Counted from the stretch's first letter, positions 1 to 8,814 are shown. The stretch is 64,000 nucleotides of DNA from Saccharothrix ecbatanensis (GCF_014205015.1 NZ_JACHMO010000001.1:3162001-3226000), one strand, 5' to 3'. Numbers and translations are program-made. Notes: generated by a model not told the origin, from the sequence alone.

Positions 1-380
1 TGGCCTCTGGTTGCTCCTCGAGTGGTGGCCCGTCCATCGCGGAGCCGACCACCACGACCACCACGACCACCATCACGACGACGACGACGACGACGACGAC
101 AACCACGACCACGACCACCAACCCGCCCGTGGGCGGGGAACAGCAGCTGTGTGCCGACCTGGCGTCCATCGACCTGTCGAATCCGCAGCAACTGCTCACG
201 ATCAAGCTGCCCAGAACGACGGACTCCACCTTCGACGTGCCGTTGGCCTTCCTGGCAGCAAGGCTCACCGCGCTCGAGTCCGCGCTCAACGCCGGCACCA
301 ACCCGGCCTATCCGACGCAGGACGCGGCGAACGCGGCGACAAGTGTGCTGGACGCGTGCCGGCAGGGCGGCTACCTGTAG
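1..380 (+). CDS. Putative secreted lipoprotein, 5' end outside the window
   Basis: The reading frame is open from base 3 to the stop at 378-380, so the start lies upstream of the window. The first visible residues are ASGC, preceded by a partial codon ending in TG. This fits a lipobox of the form L-A-S-G-C and suggests a diacylglyceryl-modified Cys. A low-complexity Thr-rich linker of about 25 residues follows, typical of a flexible stalk holding a lipoprotein off the membrane. The rest is a small domain of about 85 residues with two further Cys residues (QQLCADL and LDACRQG). The family is not recognised. An ATG-like internal start at 129 would drop the lipobox and linker, so the longer frame is preferred. 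Confidence 0.7.
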   Translation, partial: ASGCSSSGGPSIAEPTTTTTTTTITTTTTTTTTTTTTTTNPPVGGEQQLCADLASIDLSNPQQLLTIKLPRTTDSTFDVPLAFLAARLTALESALNAGTNPAYPTQDAANAATSVLDACRQGGYL

Positions 381-635
381 GTCCGGGCACACCAGAAGAT
401 CCGCGCCGCACGCATCAGCCCTCGAAGAGGACCGCGCCGAGACCTCCGGGGTGTCCTTTGTGGACAAACGACCGCCGCAGCCCTCCCGCCCGACGGCAAT
501 GCGACACCCGCTGATCCGGTGAAGCCCGCGACCGCAGCGCAGTCGACTACCGAACGTGGCACCGGGACGGCGCGAAGCGCTATGGTCGGCGGCACTCTCC
601 GGTCGCACTCGCCGCCCCACCACCCCGAGGTCACC

Positions 636-2465
636 TTGAGCCACTACCGAAGCAATGTCCGTGATCTGCGCTTCGTCCTCTTGGAGGAGCTGCGCATCGA
701 CCGCTACCTGGGCTCCGACGCGTTCCCCGACTCCACTGTGGACACGGTCAGGGACGTCATCACCGAGTTGGCCGGCATCGCGGAGACGGTGCTCGGCGAG
801 TCGTTCACCGACGGCGACCGCAACCCGCCGGTGCTCGACCAGGCCGACGGGACCGTCCGCATCCCCGAAACGGTGAAGAAGGCGGTCGCCCTGCTCACCC
901 GTGACGGCTGGGACTCGCTGCACCTGCCCGCGACGCTCGGCGGCCCCGGGCTGCCGCCGTCGGTGGCGTGGGCCTGCGCGGAACTGGTTCTCGGGGCCAA
1001 CCCGGTCCTCTACTTCTACACCGGCGGCAAGGTCGCCGCGCAGGTGGTGCACCGCCACGGCACCGAGGACCAGCAGCGGTGGGCGCGCTGGATGATCGAG
1101 CGGCACTGGTCGGCGACGATGGTGCTGACCGAACCGGACGTGGGCTCGGACGTCGGCGCCGTCAGCGCCCGCGCGGTGCCCCAACCCGATGGCAGCTGGC
1201 ACATCGAGGGCGTCAAGCGGTTCATCACCGCGGCGGCCCAGGACGACATGACCGAGAACATCGTGCACCTGGTGTTGGCCAGGCCGGGTGTCCCCGACGC
1301 GAAGCCGGGCACGAAGGGGCTGGGGCTGTTCATCGTCCCCGCGGTGCACGTCGACCAGGCGACGGGCGAGCCGACCGGTGAGCGCAACGGCGTCGTGGTC
1401 ACCAAGCTCGAGGACAAGATGGGGATCAAGGCGTCCACGACGTGCGAGCTGGTCTTCGGCGGGGAGACGCCCGCGGTCGGCTGGCTGCTGGGCGAGCAGG
1501 TCCGCGGCATCGCCCAGATCTTCGACCTGATCGGCCACGCCAGGCTGATGGTCGGCACGAAGGCGGTCGCGACGCTCTCCAGCGCGTACCTGACGGCGGT
1601 GGACTACGCCAGGACCCGCGTGCAGGGCACGGACCTCAAGCGCATGCTCGACCGCGACGCGCCCAGGGTGGCCATCATCAAGCACGCCGACGTGCGCCGC
1701 TCCCTGATGCTGCAGAAGTCCTACGTGGAAGGCATGCGCTCGCTGTACCTCTACACCGCCTCACAGCTCGACCTGTGCCAGGTGGACCCGGCCGGGTCGG
1801 ACATCGCGCGGCGGGTGCACGAGTTCCTGCTCCCGGTGGTGAAGGGCGCGTGCGGGGAACGCGCGTGGTCGCTGCTCGCCGAGTCGCTCCAGGTCATCGG
1901 CGGCTCGGGGTACCTGCGCGATTACCCGATCGAGCAGTACCTGCGGGACGGCAAGATCGACACGCTGTACGAGGGCACGACGGCCATCCAGGCGCTGGAC
2001 TTCTTCTTCCGCAAGATCGTCCGGGACGGCGGGACGGCGTTCGAGCACCTGCTCGGCGAGATCGCCGCGTTCACGGCCACCGCGGACCCGCGCATCGGCG
2101 CCGACGTGGCCGCCCTCAGCGAAGGCGCGGACCACCTGCGGGCGATGGTCGCCGCCATGACGGGCCACCTGACGCTGGCGGCCGCGGACCCCGCCATCGT
2201 CCACCGGGTCAGCGCGCACGCGGTGCCGCTGCTGTCCGCCACCGCGGACCTGCTGGTCGGTTGGCGGTTGGCCGTCGCCGCGGACATCGCGGTCACCGCC
2301 ATCGACGCCGGTGGGCTCAGCGACCGGGAACTCGACTTCTACACCGGGAAGACGGCGGCCTCGGCGTTCTTCTCAGCGACCGTCCTGCCGCACCTGGCCG
2401 CGGTCAGGAAGGTCATCGAGAACGCGGACGACCGCCTCACCGAGGTCCCCGACAGCGCCTTCTGA
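636..2465 (+). CDS. Acyl-CoA dehydrogenase (FadE5-like)
   Basis: The product is a flavoprotein of about 609 residues that oxidises an acyl-CoA to the enoyl-CoA. The N-terminus SHYRSNVRDLRFVLLEEL matches the large FadE5-type acyl-CoA dehydrogenases of actinobacteria. The flavin/substrate segment EPDVGSDVG is present, and the C-terminal GGSGYLRDYPIEQ...LYEGTT region carries the expected catalytic Glu of YEGTT. The length of about 600 residues is usual for this subfamily. The frame opens at 519, but the homologous N-terminus begins at a TTG at 636 with GAGG just upstream, so 636 is chosen. It is convergent with the KAS III-like gene. It may feed or degrade the acyl chain of the adjacent cluster, or be an unrelated beta-oxidation gene. 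Confidence 0.9.
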   Translation: MSHYRSNVRDLRFVLLEELRIDRYLGSDAFPDSTVDTVRDVITELAGIAETVLGESFTDGDRNPPVLDQADGTVRIPETVKKAVALLTRDGWDSLHLPATLGGPGLPPSVAWACAELVLGANPVLYFYTGGKVAAQVVHRHGTEDQQRWARWMIERHWSATMVLTEPDVGSDVGAVSARAVPQPDGSWHIEGVKRFITAAAQDDMTENIVHLVLARPGVPDAKPGTKGLGLFIVPAVHVDQATGEPTGERNGVVVTKLEDKMGIKASTTCELVFGGETPAVGWLLGEQVRGIAQIFDLIGHARLMVGTKAVATLSSAYLTAVDYARTRVQGTDLKRMLDRDAPRVAIIKHADVRRSLMLQKSYVEGMRSLYLYTASQLDLCQVDPAGSDIARRVHEFLLPVVKGACGERAWSLLAESLQVIGGSGYLRDYPIEQYLRDGKIDTLYEGTTAIQALDFFFRKIVRDGGTAFEHLLGEIAAFTATADPRIGADVAALSEGADHLRAMVAAMTGHLTLAAADPAIVHRVSAHAVPLLSATADLLVGWRLAVAADIAVTAIDAGGLSDRELDFYTGKTAASAFFSATVLPHLAAVRKVIENADDRLTEVPDSAF

Positions 2466-2474
2466 CCCCGAGGG

Positions 2475-3488
2475 TCAGACCCGCCAGCGCAGGGCGGACG
2501 CGGCGGCGAAATCCCCGGCGTGGGCGAAGCCCGCCACCACGACGAGGTCGCCGTCGCGCACCCTGCCCGCGCGGACGGCGTGGTCCAACGTCACCAGGGC
2601 TCCCGCGCCGAAGAGGTTGCCGAACACGTCGAAGGTGTCGAGGTGCCGGTCGGCGTCGATGTCGAGGGCCTGCCGCCAGTTGCGCAGGAAGATCCGGTTG
2701 GGCTGGTTGGTGATCAGCAGGTCGATCTCGTCGACGCCGATCCCGATGTCCGCGCACAGCTCGGTGACGAGCTCGGGCACCAGCCGGTTGCCCAGCGCCA
2801 GGGTGTCGGCGGTCTTCGCCGGGTCGAAGCGGACGTCGAGCGCGCCCTCCCCCGGCGCCCAGTAGGCCCGTCCGTCCTGTGTGGACGGACCGAGGTCCAG
2901 CGCGACGGCGGGCGTGTTGCGGGTGCGCACGCCGAGGACCTCGGACCCTTCCCCGCCCGCGCGCACGTAGGCCACGCCGCAGCCGTCCCCGGGGACAACG
3001 GCGTGCGGCAACTGCCGAATCGCGGGGTGGCTGAACACCTGGCCGGCGGAGTTCTGCACGGTGGCCAGCAGCGCGGTGCGCGCCCCGCCACCGGCGAGAA
3101 TCCGCTGCGCGATCTTGAGCATGTAGACGAAGGACGCGCACCCGCCGTTGTGCAGGTCGATGATCCATTCGGGAGTGCAGCCGAGCCGGTGGGCCGTCTC
3201 CGCGCCGCAGCCCGTGAACAGCTGGTCGGGCAGCAGCACGTTGGTGATCAGCAGGTCGACGTTGCCGTCGGGCTCGATGCCCAGCCGCTCGAACATCGGC
3301 GTCGCGGCGCCCGCGATCAGGTCGGCGGCCCGTTCCCCCGGCGCGACGTGCCTGCGCAGCCGGGGCGGGCCGAACAGCGGCGAGTCCTCCATCGGGACGG
3401 GGCCCGCGCCCTCGGCCCGGAAGAAGTCCAGGTCTACGACCGCGTCCGGCAGGTAGCTGCCGACGTCGACGACACTGATGGCGTTCAC
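2475..3488 (-). CDS. Beta-ketoacyl-ACP synthase III-like protein (active-site His replaced)
   Basis: The product of about 337 residues has the thiolase-fold layout of KAS III (FabH-like) proteins, which condense or transfer an acyl group from a thioester. The nucleophilic Cys is visible in LHNGGCASF at about residue 117. The position that normally holds His (HQAN) reads NQPN, with Asn at about residue 261. The third catalytic residue, Asn in FGNLFGAG, is kept at about residue 291. A protein with Cys-Asn-Asn may act as an acyltransferase or a non-decarboxylating ketosynthase rather than a true FabH. The GTG at 3488 is chosen because GGAGG lies 8 nt upstream; an ATG at 3509 is in frame. It probably belongs to the cluster through its neighbour, the LmbU-type regulator. 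Confidence 0.85.
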   Translation of the reverse strand: MNAISVVDVGSYLPDAVVDLDFFRAEGAGPVPMEDSPLFGPPRLRRHVAPGERAADLIAGAATPMFERLGIEPDGNVDLLITNVLLPDQLFTGCGAETAHRLGCTPEWIIDLHNGGCASFVYMLKIAQRILAGGGARTALLATVQNSAGQVFSHPAIRQLPHAVVPGDGCGVAYVRAGGEGSEVLGVRTRNTPAVALDLGPSTQDGRAYWAPGEGALDVRFDPAKTADTLALGNRLVPELVTELCADIGIGVDEIDLLITNQPNRIFLRNWRQALDIDADRHLDTFDVFGNLFGAGALVTLDHAVRAGRVRDGDLVVVAGFAHAGDFAAASALRWRV

Positions 3489-3559
3489 CCGAGGGTCCTC
3501 CGGAATCATCGGTGCCTGCGCGGACGCGCGGAGTGCCCGCTGCCGCCGGTCTTCGACGG

Positions 3560-4180
3560 TCAATCGGCCTGTAGGTCGTATCCGCAGTTCGGGCACGCCG
3601 GCAGCGGCGCGATGCCGACGGTCGAGCGCTGCCTGACCTCGGTCATCGTCCGCGTCGAGCCGTGCCCCGCGTCGTCGGCCGCGCGCTCGGAGCGCGCCAG
3701 TTCGAGCCTGTCGACGTTGGCGATGACGTTCTTGTTGCCCCGCCGCCAGCTGCGCAGTTCGTCCCGCAGGCCCCGCACGGACAGCTGGCGCTCCTGCGCG
3801 ACGTCCAGCCACCGTTCCTGGAGTTCCAGGTCGAGCCCGGCCAGTGCGGAGTGGTGGCTCCAGGACAGGCACTCGCGGCGGCGGGAGATGCCGAACCGGG
3901 AGGCCACATAAGCCATGTTCATCAGGCTCTGGACGTCGTAGCCGGTCACCCTGGCCGCTCGCGAATATTTCTCGCCATAGGCGGTGTTGCCGTAGTTCAC
4001 CCAGTCACCGATCCACCACGCCGCACCGCGGCCGATGACCCCCAGGCGTTTGCCGTGTTGCAGCCACTCCACCAGCCGCAGGTCACGCGACGGCTTCCAG
4101 GCGATAGAGCTTATTGCGATGTCCGACTCGTCCTGCGCACTTCGGGAACGTAACTCCCCCGACCTCATGACGTTGTCCAA
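3560..4180 (-). CDS. LmbU-family transcriptional regulator
   Basis: The product of about 200 residues matches the LmbU family, pathway regulators first known from the lincomycin cluster. The signature run is clear: WWIGDWVNYGNTAYGEKY, then QSLMNMAYVASRFGISRRRECLSWSHH, then LDLELQERWLDVA. It ends with a CPNCGYDL tail that could be half of a metal site. The reading frame starts at a TTG at 4180 preceded by a G-rich run, with an alternative ATG at 4168. It faces the large upstream intergenic region before the ACP operon, so it most likely controls that operon and itself. Regulation of the cluster is inferred from position and family. Confidence 0.85.
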   Translation of the reverse strand: MDNVMRSGELRSRSAQDESDIAISSIAWKPSRDLRLVEWLQHGKRLGVIGRGAAWWIGDWVNYGNTAYGEKYSRAARVTGYDVQSLMNMAYVASRFGISRRRECLSWSHHSALAGLDLELQERWLDVAQERQLSVRGLRDELRSWRRGNKNVIANVDRLELARSERAADDAGHGSTRTMTEVRQRSTVGIAPLPACPNCGYDLQAD

Positions 4181-4751
4181 CCAAACCCCCCAGAGTTGTC
4201 AAGCGCGGCCACCGAAGTCAATGGCGAATGTCGCCAGTTGACCCGGCTCAGCCCGACAAGTACAGCGAAGCTAGCGCCCTCCACAGAGGGCGTCAACGGA
4301 TGTCAATTGCCTTTGCCTGAACCTGTCAAATTTCACCAGACCCCGGCCCACCTGCGCACGATCGTGTATCGTGCCCCGCGTGGATCGCTCGACCGCCCGT
4401 TGATTACAGGTTGCGGCGGCAGAACCTACCGACGTCGGTAGATTCGGCCCCGGCGATCTCGCGATTCCGAATGCCGCATTGGGCCATGCGGACGAAGGTC
4501 ATTGCCCCTGCCCGGCGCAGACCGTCCGGCGATGGTGACAGCGAGCCGATTCCCGTCCGCCACCCGGCGGCGGGATCTTGCGCCCTGCCACGCGAAGTCG
4601 GATAGGTTCCGCCCTGCGTTACCCGATCCGCCAACGTCCGGCGCCGCTCGATAAACGTTTGCCGCTCCGCCGGCCGCCACCACTGCGTGCGCCGGACGCG
4701 TTGAGCATTTCAATCGATTGTCAACGTAATTATTGATTCGGAGGATCCACT
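4181..4751. promoter_or_regulatory. Divergent 571-bp control region between the LmbU-type gene and the ACP operon
   Basis: No credible gene lies here. The region separates a minus-strand regulator from a plus-strand biosynthetic operon and so should carry both promoters. A perfect 10-bp palindrome CAATCGATTG lies at 4711-4720, about 20 bp before the ACP ribosome binding site GGAGG (4740-4744). The end next to the ACP (about 4700-4740) is much more AT-rich than its surroundings. On the minus strand a perfect TTGACA lies at 4202-4197, but no good -10 follows it. Confidence 0.55.
4238..4266 (+). promoter_or_regulatory. Possible sigma-70-type promoter
   Basis: TTGACC at 4238-4243 is followed after 17 bp by TACAGC at 4261-4266. 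The spacing is ideal but the -10 match is only moderate. It would give a long leader of roughly 480 nt before the ACP gene. This is a weak prediction. Confidence 0.25.
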
Positions 4752-5003
4752 GTGATCGGCATCGACGAGGTCATCGGGCTCATCAAGCGCGAGATGCGCG
4801 GCAAACTGCCCGCCGACATCACCATCGACGAGAACTCCAGCATGGACGACCTGGGCCTTTCCAGCCTCCAGGTCGCCGAGATCGTGTTCACCCTCGAGGA
4901 GGACCACGGGGTCGAGTTCGACGCCGCGCGCGCCGCAGACGCGCGCACCCTCGGCGATCTCGTCGCGCTCGGCAACGACGCGCTCAGCGCCAAGAGCGCC
5001 TGA
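4752..5003 (+). CDS. Acyl carrier protein (stand-alone)
   Basis: This 83-residue protein is a discrete acyl carrier protein. The phosphopantetheine attachment Ser is about residue 38 in DDLGLSSLQVAEIV, where the common DSL reads SSL. A strong GGAGG lies 7 nt before the GTG start. It opens an operon whose next two genes are a membrane desaturase and a fatty acyl-AMP ligase. That suggests it carries the fatty acyl chain that the ligase loads and the desaturase modifies. Its acidic helix-2 region is typical for docking to partner enzymes. It is not next to fatty-acid synthase genes, so a role in housekeeping lipid synthesis is less likely. Confidence 0.9.
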   Translation: MIGIDEVIGLIKREMRGKLPADITIDENSSMDDLGLSSLQVAEIVFTLEEDHGVEFDAARAADARTLGDLVALGNDALSAKSA

Positions 5004-5084
5004 CGCGGGTCTCCCGCTCCCCGTCCCAGCCCGCGAGCGCATCCAGGGGACGCGCCGCTGACCAACGCAGAAAGGAGACTCCGC

Positions 5085-6068
5085 ATGGATGGGCGCAAGC
5101 ACTACGGTTTTGTCCTCATCTCCGCGATCCTGCCGCTACTCGGTCTCGTTGTCGCAGTCGTTCTCTTGTGGAACAAGGGCGTGTGGCTGTCCGACCTGAT
5201 CGTTTTCGGCGTCATGTACGTCATCGCGGGCCTTGGCGTGTCCACCGGCTACCACCGGATGCTCGCCCACCGGTCCTTCAAGACGACCCGGCCGATCAAG
5301 ATCTTCTTCGCGGTTGCGGGTTCGATGGCCGGCCAAGGCCCGCCGATCATCTGGACCGCCCACCACCGCAGGCACCACCGCGTGGCGGACAAGCCCGGCG
5401 ACCCGCACAGCCCGTACCAGGACCACGAGCCCGGCATCCTCGGCGCCCTCAAGGGCCTCTGGCACGCCCACATGGGCTGGCTGTTCGACAAGTCGCTCTC
5501 GTCCGACCCCATCAGGTACTGCCCTGACCTGGTACGCGACCGGGACATGCGGATCATCTCCCGGTACTTCCTGCCCATCGTGGCGGCGGGTGTCGTGCTG
5601 CCCGGTCTGCTCGGCCTGGCGATCAGCGGCACCTTGCGCGGTTTCCTCGCCGGGATGCTGTGGGGCGGGCTGGTCCGGTTCTTCGTCAGCAACCACATCA
5701 CCTACGCGGTCAACTCGATCGGCCACTACTTCGGCAGGCGCCGGTTCGCCACCCCGGACGAGTCGCGCAACGTCGGCTGGCTGTCGCTGCTCTCCTTCGG
5801 CGAGTCCTGGCACAACAACCACCACGCGTTCCCCCGTTCGGCCAGCCACGGGATGCGCTGGTGGGAGGTCGACATCAGCGCGATGGTCATCCTCCTGCTG
5901 GAGAAGACCCGCCTCGCGTCGGACGTCATCCGCATCGATCGGGACCGCCAGGAGCGCAGGGCCGAGGGCCTGCTCACCGTCGGCGGTGGCCGGCTGGCCG
6001 ACTCCGCCCCGGACCGGCCACTGGCCGAGCGCAAGGCCGCCACGGTCGGAGTAGCCGATGTCGAGTGA
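5085..6068 (+). CDS. Membrane fatty acyl desaturase / acetylenase-like protein
   Basis: The product of 327 residues is an integral-membrane di-iron desaturase. All three histidine boxes are visible: HRMLAH at residues 57-62, HHRRHH at 93-98 and HNNHH at 243-247. Hydrophobic segments lie near the N-terminus and between boxes two and three. Enzymes of this family introduce a double bond, and some members a triple bond, into acyl-CoA or acyl-ACP chains. It sits between the ACP and the fatty acyl-AMP ligase and overlaps the latter by 11 bp, so its substrate is probably acyl-ACP. AAGGAG precedes the ATG. Whether it makes an alkene or an alkyne cannot be read from the motifs. Confidence 0.9.
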   Translation: MDGRKHYGFVLISAILPLLGLVVAVVLLWNKGVWLSDLIVFGVMYVIAGLGVSTGYHRMLAHRSFKTTRPIKIFFAVAGSMAGQGPPIIWTAHHRRHHRVADKPGDPHSPYQDHEPGILGALKGLWHAHMGWLFDKSLSSDPIRYCPDLVRDRDMRIISRYFLPIVAAGVVLPGLLGLAISGTLRGFLAGMLWGGLVRFFVSNHITYAVNSIGHYFGRRRFATPDESRNVGWLSLLSFGESWHNNHHAFPRSASHGMRWWEVDISAMVILLLEKTRLASDVIRIDRDRQERRAEGLLTVGGGRLADSAPDRPLAERKAATVGVADVE

Positions 6069-7746
6069 CCGCGTGAGCTCGCCCACCGGGCGCTCGCTGT
6101 GGGACGGCCTGCTCACCGCGGCGGCCTCGCACCGGACGTCGCTGCACTGCTGGGACGGTGACGGGTTCACCGCGTTCCCGTGGTCGGAGGTCGTGCGGGA
6201 CGCCGAGCGGATGACGCTCGGCCTGCGTCGTGCCGGGGTCCGCCCCGGCACGACGGTGGCCACCGTGCTCACCAACGGCGTGTCGCCGGTGCGCGGCCTG
6301 CTCGCCTCGTGGATGGCGGGCGCGGCGGTGGCGTCGCTGCCCGTCCCGGCACGCGGGATGAACGTCCAGGAGTACGCCGCGCAGCTGGGCAAGATCTGCG
6401 CCCAGCTGGGCGCGGCGGCGTTCATCGTCGAAGAGCGGATGATCGGGCTGATCCCCGAGGAGATCACCGCGGTCACCCCGGCGTTGTCGTGGGAGTCGTT
6501 CGAGGGCAGCGGTCGCGTCGACCCCAGCCCGCCCGACGAGGACGCCTTGGCGTTCGTGCAGTACTCCTCCGGCAGCACCAGCACGCCCAAGGGCTGCATG
6601 CTCTCCCCCAGGGCCATCGCCGCCCAGCTCGACATGATCACCACGATGCTGGAGTTGACGCCGCGCGCGGACGTCTCGGTCTCCTGGCTGCCGCTGTCGC
6701 ACGACATGGGCCTCTTCGGCTGTCTACTGACCTGCCTGTGGGCCGACATCGACGACTACCTGTCCACCCCGGAGCGGTTCATGGTCGCCCCGGGCACCTG
6801 GTTCTCGGACATGGCCAAGGTCGGCGCCACCGTCACCGCGGGCAGCAACACCGGGCTGCACCTGGCCGCGCGCTCGGCCTCCCGGGTGCGGCAGTGGCCG
6901 AACACGGGCTTGTCGCAGGTCCGCGCGTGCATCATCGGCGCCGAACGGGTGGAAGCGCACACCCTGCTCACGGCCACCACTTCCCTGGCGCCCGCCGGCC
7001 TGCGACCGGAGGCGTTCATGCCCGCGTACGGCCTGGCCGAGGCGACCCTGGCGGTCACGGCCACACCCCTGGCCGAACGGCCGACCACGCTGGCGTTCGA
7101 CGCGGGCGCCCTCGCCGACGGCGAGCTGCGGGAAGTCGACGCCGACGCCCCGTCCGCGACGGTGATCGTCGGCGCCGGGGTGCCCTGCGCCGGGGTCGAC
7201 CTGTCCGCCCTGGCCGCCTTGCCCGGCGACCGGCTGGGCGAGATCTCCGTGGTCTCCCCGAGCCTGGCCATGGGCTACCTCGACGACCGGGAGCGCACGG
7301 CGGCGCGGTTCGTCGACGGCGGGGTGCTGACCGGCGATCTCGGGTTCGTCCGCGACGGCGTGCTCTACCCGGTCGGCCGCGTCGACGACGTCATCTCGAT
7401 CGCGGGGCGCAAGGTGTACTCGCGGGAGATCGAGAACGCGGTCGACGCGCTCGACGGGGTCCGCCGCGGCTCCTCCACGCTGGTCGCCGGCAACGACCGC
7501 GGTGCGATCCGGCTGACCCTGCTGGTCGAGCTGGGCAAGTCCACGACGAACTACCGGGAGCTGGCCGACCAGGCCGCCACGGTGGCCATGGCGAAGGCGG
7601 CGATCGCGCTCGACGAGTGCGTCTTCCTGCCGCGCAACAGCCTGCCGAAGACGCCCAGCGGCAAGACCCAGCGGCACCGCTGCCAGCACATGCTGAACAC
7701 CGGGCGGTTCACCCCGTTGGCCACCGTCGCGCTGGCCGGGGTGTGA
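6058..7746 (+). CDS. Fatty acyl-AMP ligase (FAAL), acyl-ACP synthetase
   Basis: This 562-residue adenylate-forming enzyme activates a carboxylic acid as the acyl-AMP and is expected to transfer it to an ACP. The P-loop-like core YSSGSTSTPKGCMLS lies near residues 167-181. LPLSHDMGLFGCLL is characteristic of FAALs. AYGLAEATLAV, TGDLGFVRDG, GRVDDVISIAGRK and the C-terminal PKTPSGKTQRHR complete the family motifs. It overlaps the desaturase stop by 11 bp, so the two are translationally coupled. The natural acceptor is probably the ACP at the head of the operon or the N-terminal ACP of the PKS. Chain-length preference cannot be judged. Confidence 0.92.
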   Translation: MSSDRVSSPTGRSLWDGLLTAAASHRTSLHCWDGDGFTAFPWSEVVRDAERMTLGLRRAGVRPGTTVATVLTNGVSPVRGLLASWMAGAAVASLPVPARGMNVQEYAAQLGKICAQLGAAAFIVEERMIGLIPEEITAVTPALSWESFEGSGRVDPSPPDEDALAFVQYSSGSTSTPKGCMLSPRAIAAQLDMITTMLELTPRADVSVSWLPLSHDMGLFGCLLTCLWADIDDYLSTPERFMVAPGTWFSDMAKVGATVTAGSNTGLHLAARSASRVRQWPNTGLSQVRACIIGAERVEAHTLLTATTSLAPAGLRPEAFMPAYGLAEATLAVTATPLAERPTTLAFDAGALADGELREVDADAPSATVIVGAGVPCAGVDLSALAALPGDRLGEISVVSPSLAMGYLDDRERTAARFVDGGVLTGDLGFVRDGVLYPVGRVDDVISIAGRKVYSREIENAVDALDGVRRGSSTLVAGNDRGAIRLTLLVELGKSTTNYRELADQAATVAMAKAAIALDECVFLPRNSLPKTPSGKTQRHRCQHMLNTGRFTPLATVALAGV

Positions 7747-7751
7747 GGCGC

Positions 7752-8771
7752 GTGTCCACATCCACTGCGGGCAAGCGCACGATCCTGTTGACCGGAGCGT
7801 CCGGGGTGATCGGGCGTGCTGTGGCCCGGGAGCTGAGCAAGCACACCGTGATCGGCCTCGCCCACTCCGACACCGACGTCCCCGAGTGCGCCGAGGTGCA
7901 CCGCAGCGACCTGAGCGCGCCCCGGCTCGGCCTGTCGGAGCGCGACTGGAACTCCATCGCCGAGCGGATCGACGTGGTCATCCACTCGGGGGCGCTGACC
8001 GAGTGGGGCCAGCCGAGGCAGCGCTACCAGGCGATCAACATCGACGGCACGCAGCGGGTGATCGACCTGGCCGCGCGCGCGGAAGTGCCCGTGCACCTGG
8101 TCAGCACCTGTTTCGTGCACGCGATAGAGCGCGACGCGCTGCACCTGCTCGGCCCGGACAACGTCGTGGCGCCCTACATCTGGTCCAAGCTCGAAGTCGA
8201 GCGGCTGGTGGCGGCGAGCGGGCTGCCGCACAGCATCTACCGCCCCACCAACCTCGTCGGGGACTCGCGCACCGGGATGAGCAGCCGCCCGCAGATCGTG
8301 CAGTTCATGTCGGACTGGTTCTGCCGGGGCAAGGCGCCGTTCTTCCCGGCGCACCAGGGCAACCTGGTCGACATCGTGCCGCTGGACGTGGCGGCGCAGG
8401 CCATCGCCCGCGCCGTCGAGGCCGACGACCTCGGGTCGCTGTACTGGATCACCAGGGGCGCCGACGCCCTGACCGTGGACCAGGCCCAGGACGTGCTGGT
8501 CGAGCACGCCCACGAGCGGGGCCGGCGGATCGGGCGGGTCCCCGTCATCGACCCGTCGGGACCGCTGCCCGTTTCGCTCGACCAGGTCCCGGCCACGTCG
8601 CGGGCGTTCCTCAAGGTGCTCATCGACGTCAGCGAGGTCACCCACGCGTGCGGCGGGGTGCTGCCGACCTCGTGGCCGCAACTGCGGTCGACCTACGCCC
8701 TGCCCGAGGTGTCCGACGCGGACGCCTACCGCTTGAGCCTGCGCTACTGGTCCCAGCAGCGCGGAGGCTGA
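7752..8771 (+). CDS. Thioester-reductase-like extended SDR (NAD-dependent epimerase/dehydratase fold)
   Basis: The product of about 339 residues has an N-terminal Rossmann motif TGASGVIG, a VIHSGALTEWG strand, a catalytic Ser in STCFVHA and a YIWSK active-site motif. The layout resembles the reductase domains of carboxylate reductases and NRPS/PKS offloading reductases (Male_sterile / Lys2-R type), although stand-alone. It could release an acyl-ACP reductively as an aldehyde or alcohol, or reduce a ketone. The GTG at 7752 lies 5 bp after the FAAL stop, so the genes are co-transcribed. The reading frame is open far upstream, but that part shadows the FAAL gene. Confidence 0.82.
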   Translation: MSTSTAGKRTILLTGASGVIGRAVARELSKHTVIGLAHSDTDVPECAEVHRSDLSAPRLGLSERDWNSIAERIDVVIHSGALTEWGQPRQRYQAINIDGTQRVIDLAARAEVPVHLVSTCFVHAIERDALHLLGPDNVVAPYIWSKLEVERLVAASGLPHSIYRPTNLVGDSRTGMSSRPQIVQFMSDWFCRGKAPFFPAHQGNLVDIVPLDVAAQAIARAVEADDLGSLYWITRGADALTVDQAQDVLVEHAHERGRRIGRVPVIDPSGPLPVSLDQVPATSRAFLKVLIDVSEVTHACGGVLPTSWPQLRSTYALPEVSDADAYRLSLRYWSQQRGG

Positions 8772-8814
8772 TCACCCGCGGCAGTACCCGCTTCCGCGTT
8801 CAGGAGGATTGAGA

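Noticed and set aside
5136..6749. A long minus-strand frame opposite the desaturase and FAAL.
   Set aside because: It has no domain, its codon pattern is a complement shadow, and it overlaps two clearly conserved genes.
6180..8771. An open frame of 863 codons spanning the FAAL and the reductase region.
   Set aside because: Its first part runs out of frame with the well-conserved FAAL and is Arg/Pro/Gly-rich like other shadow frames. Only the part from the GTG at 7752 has family motifs.
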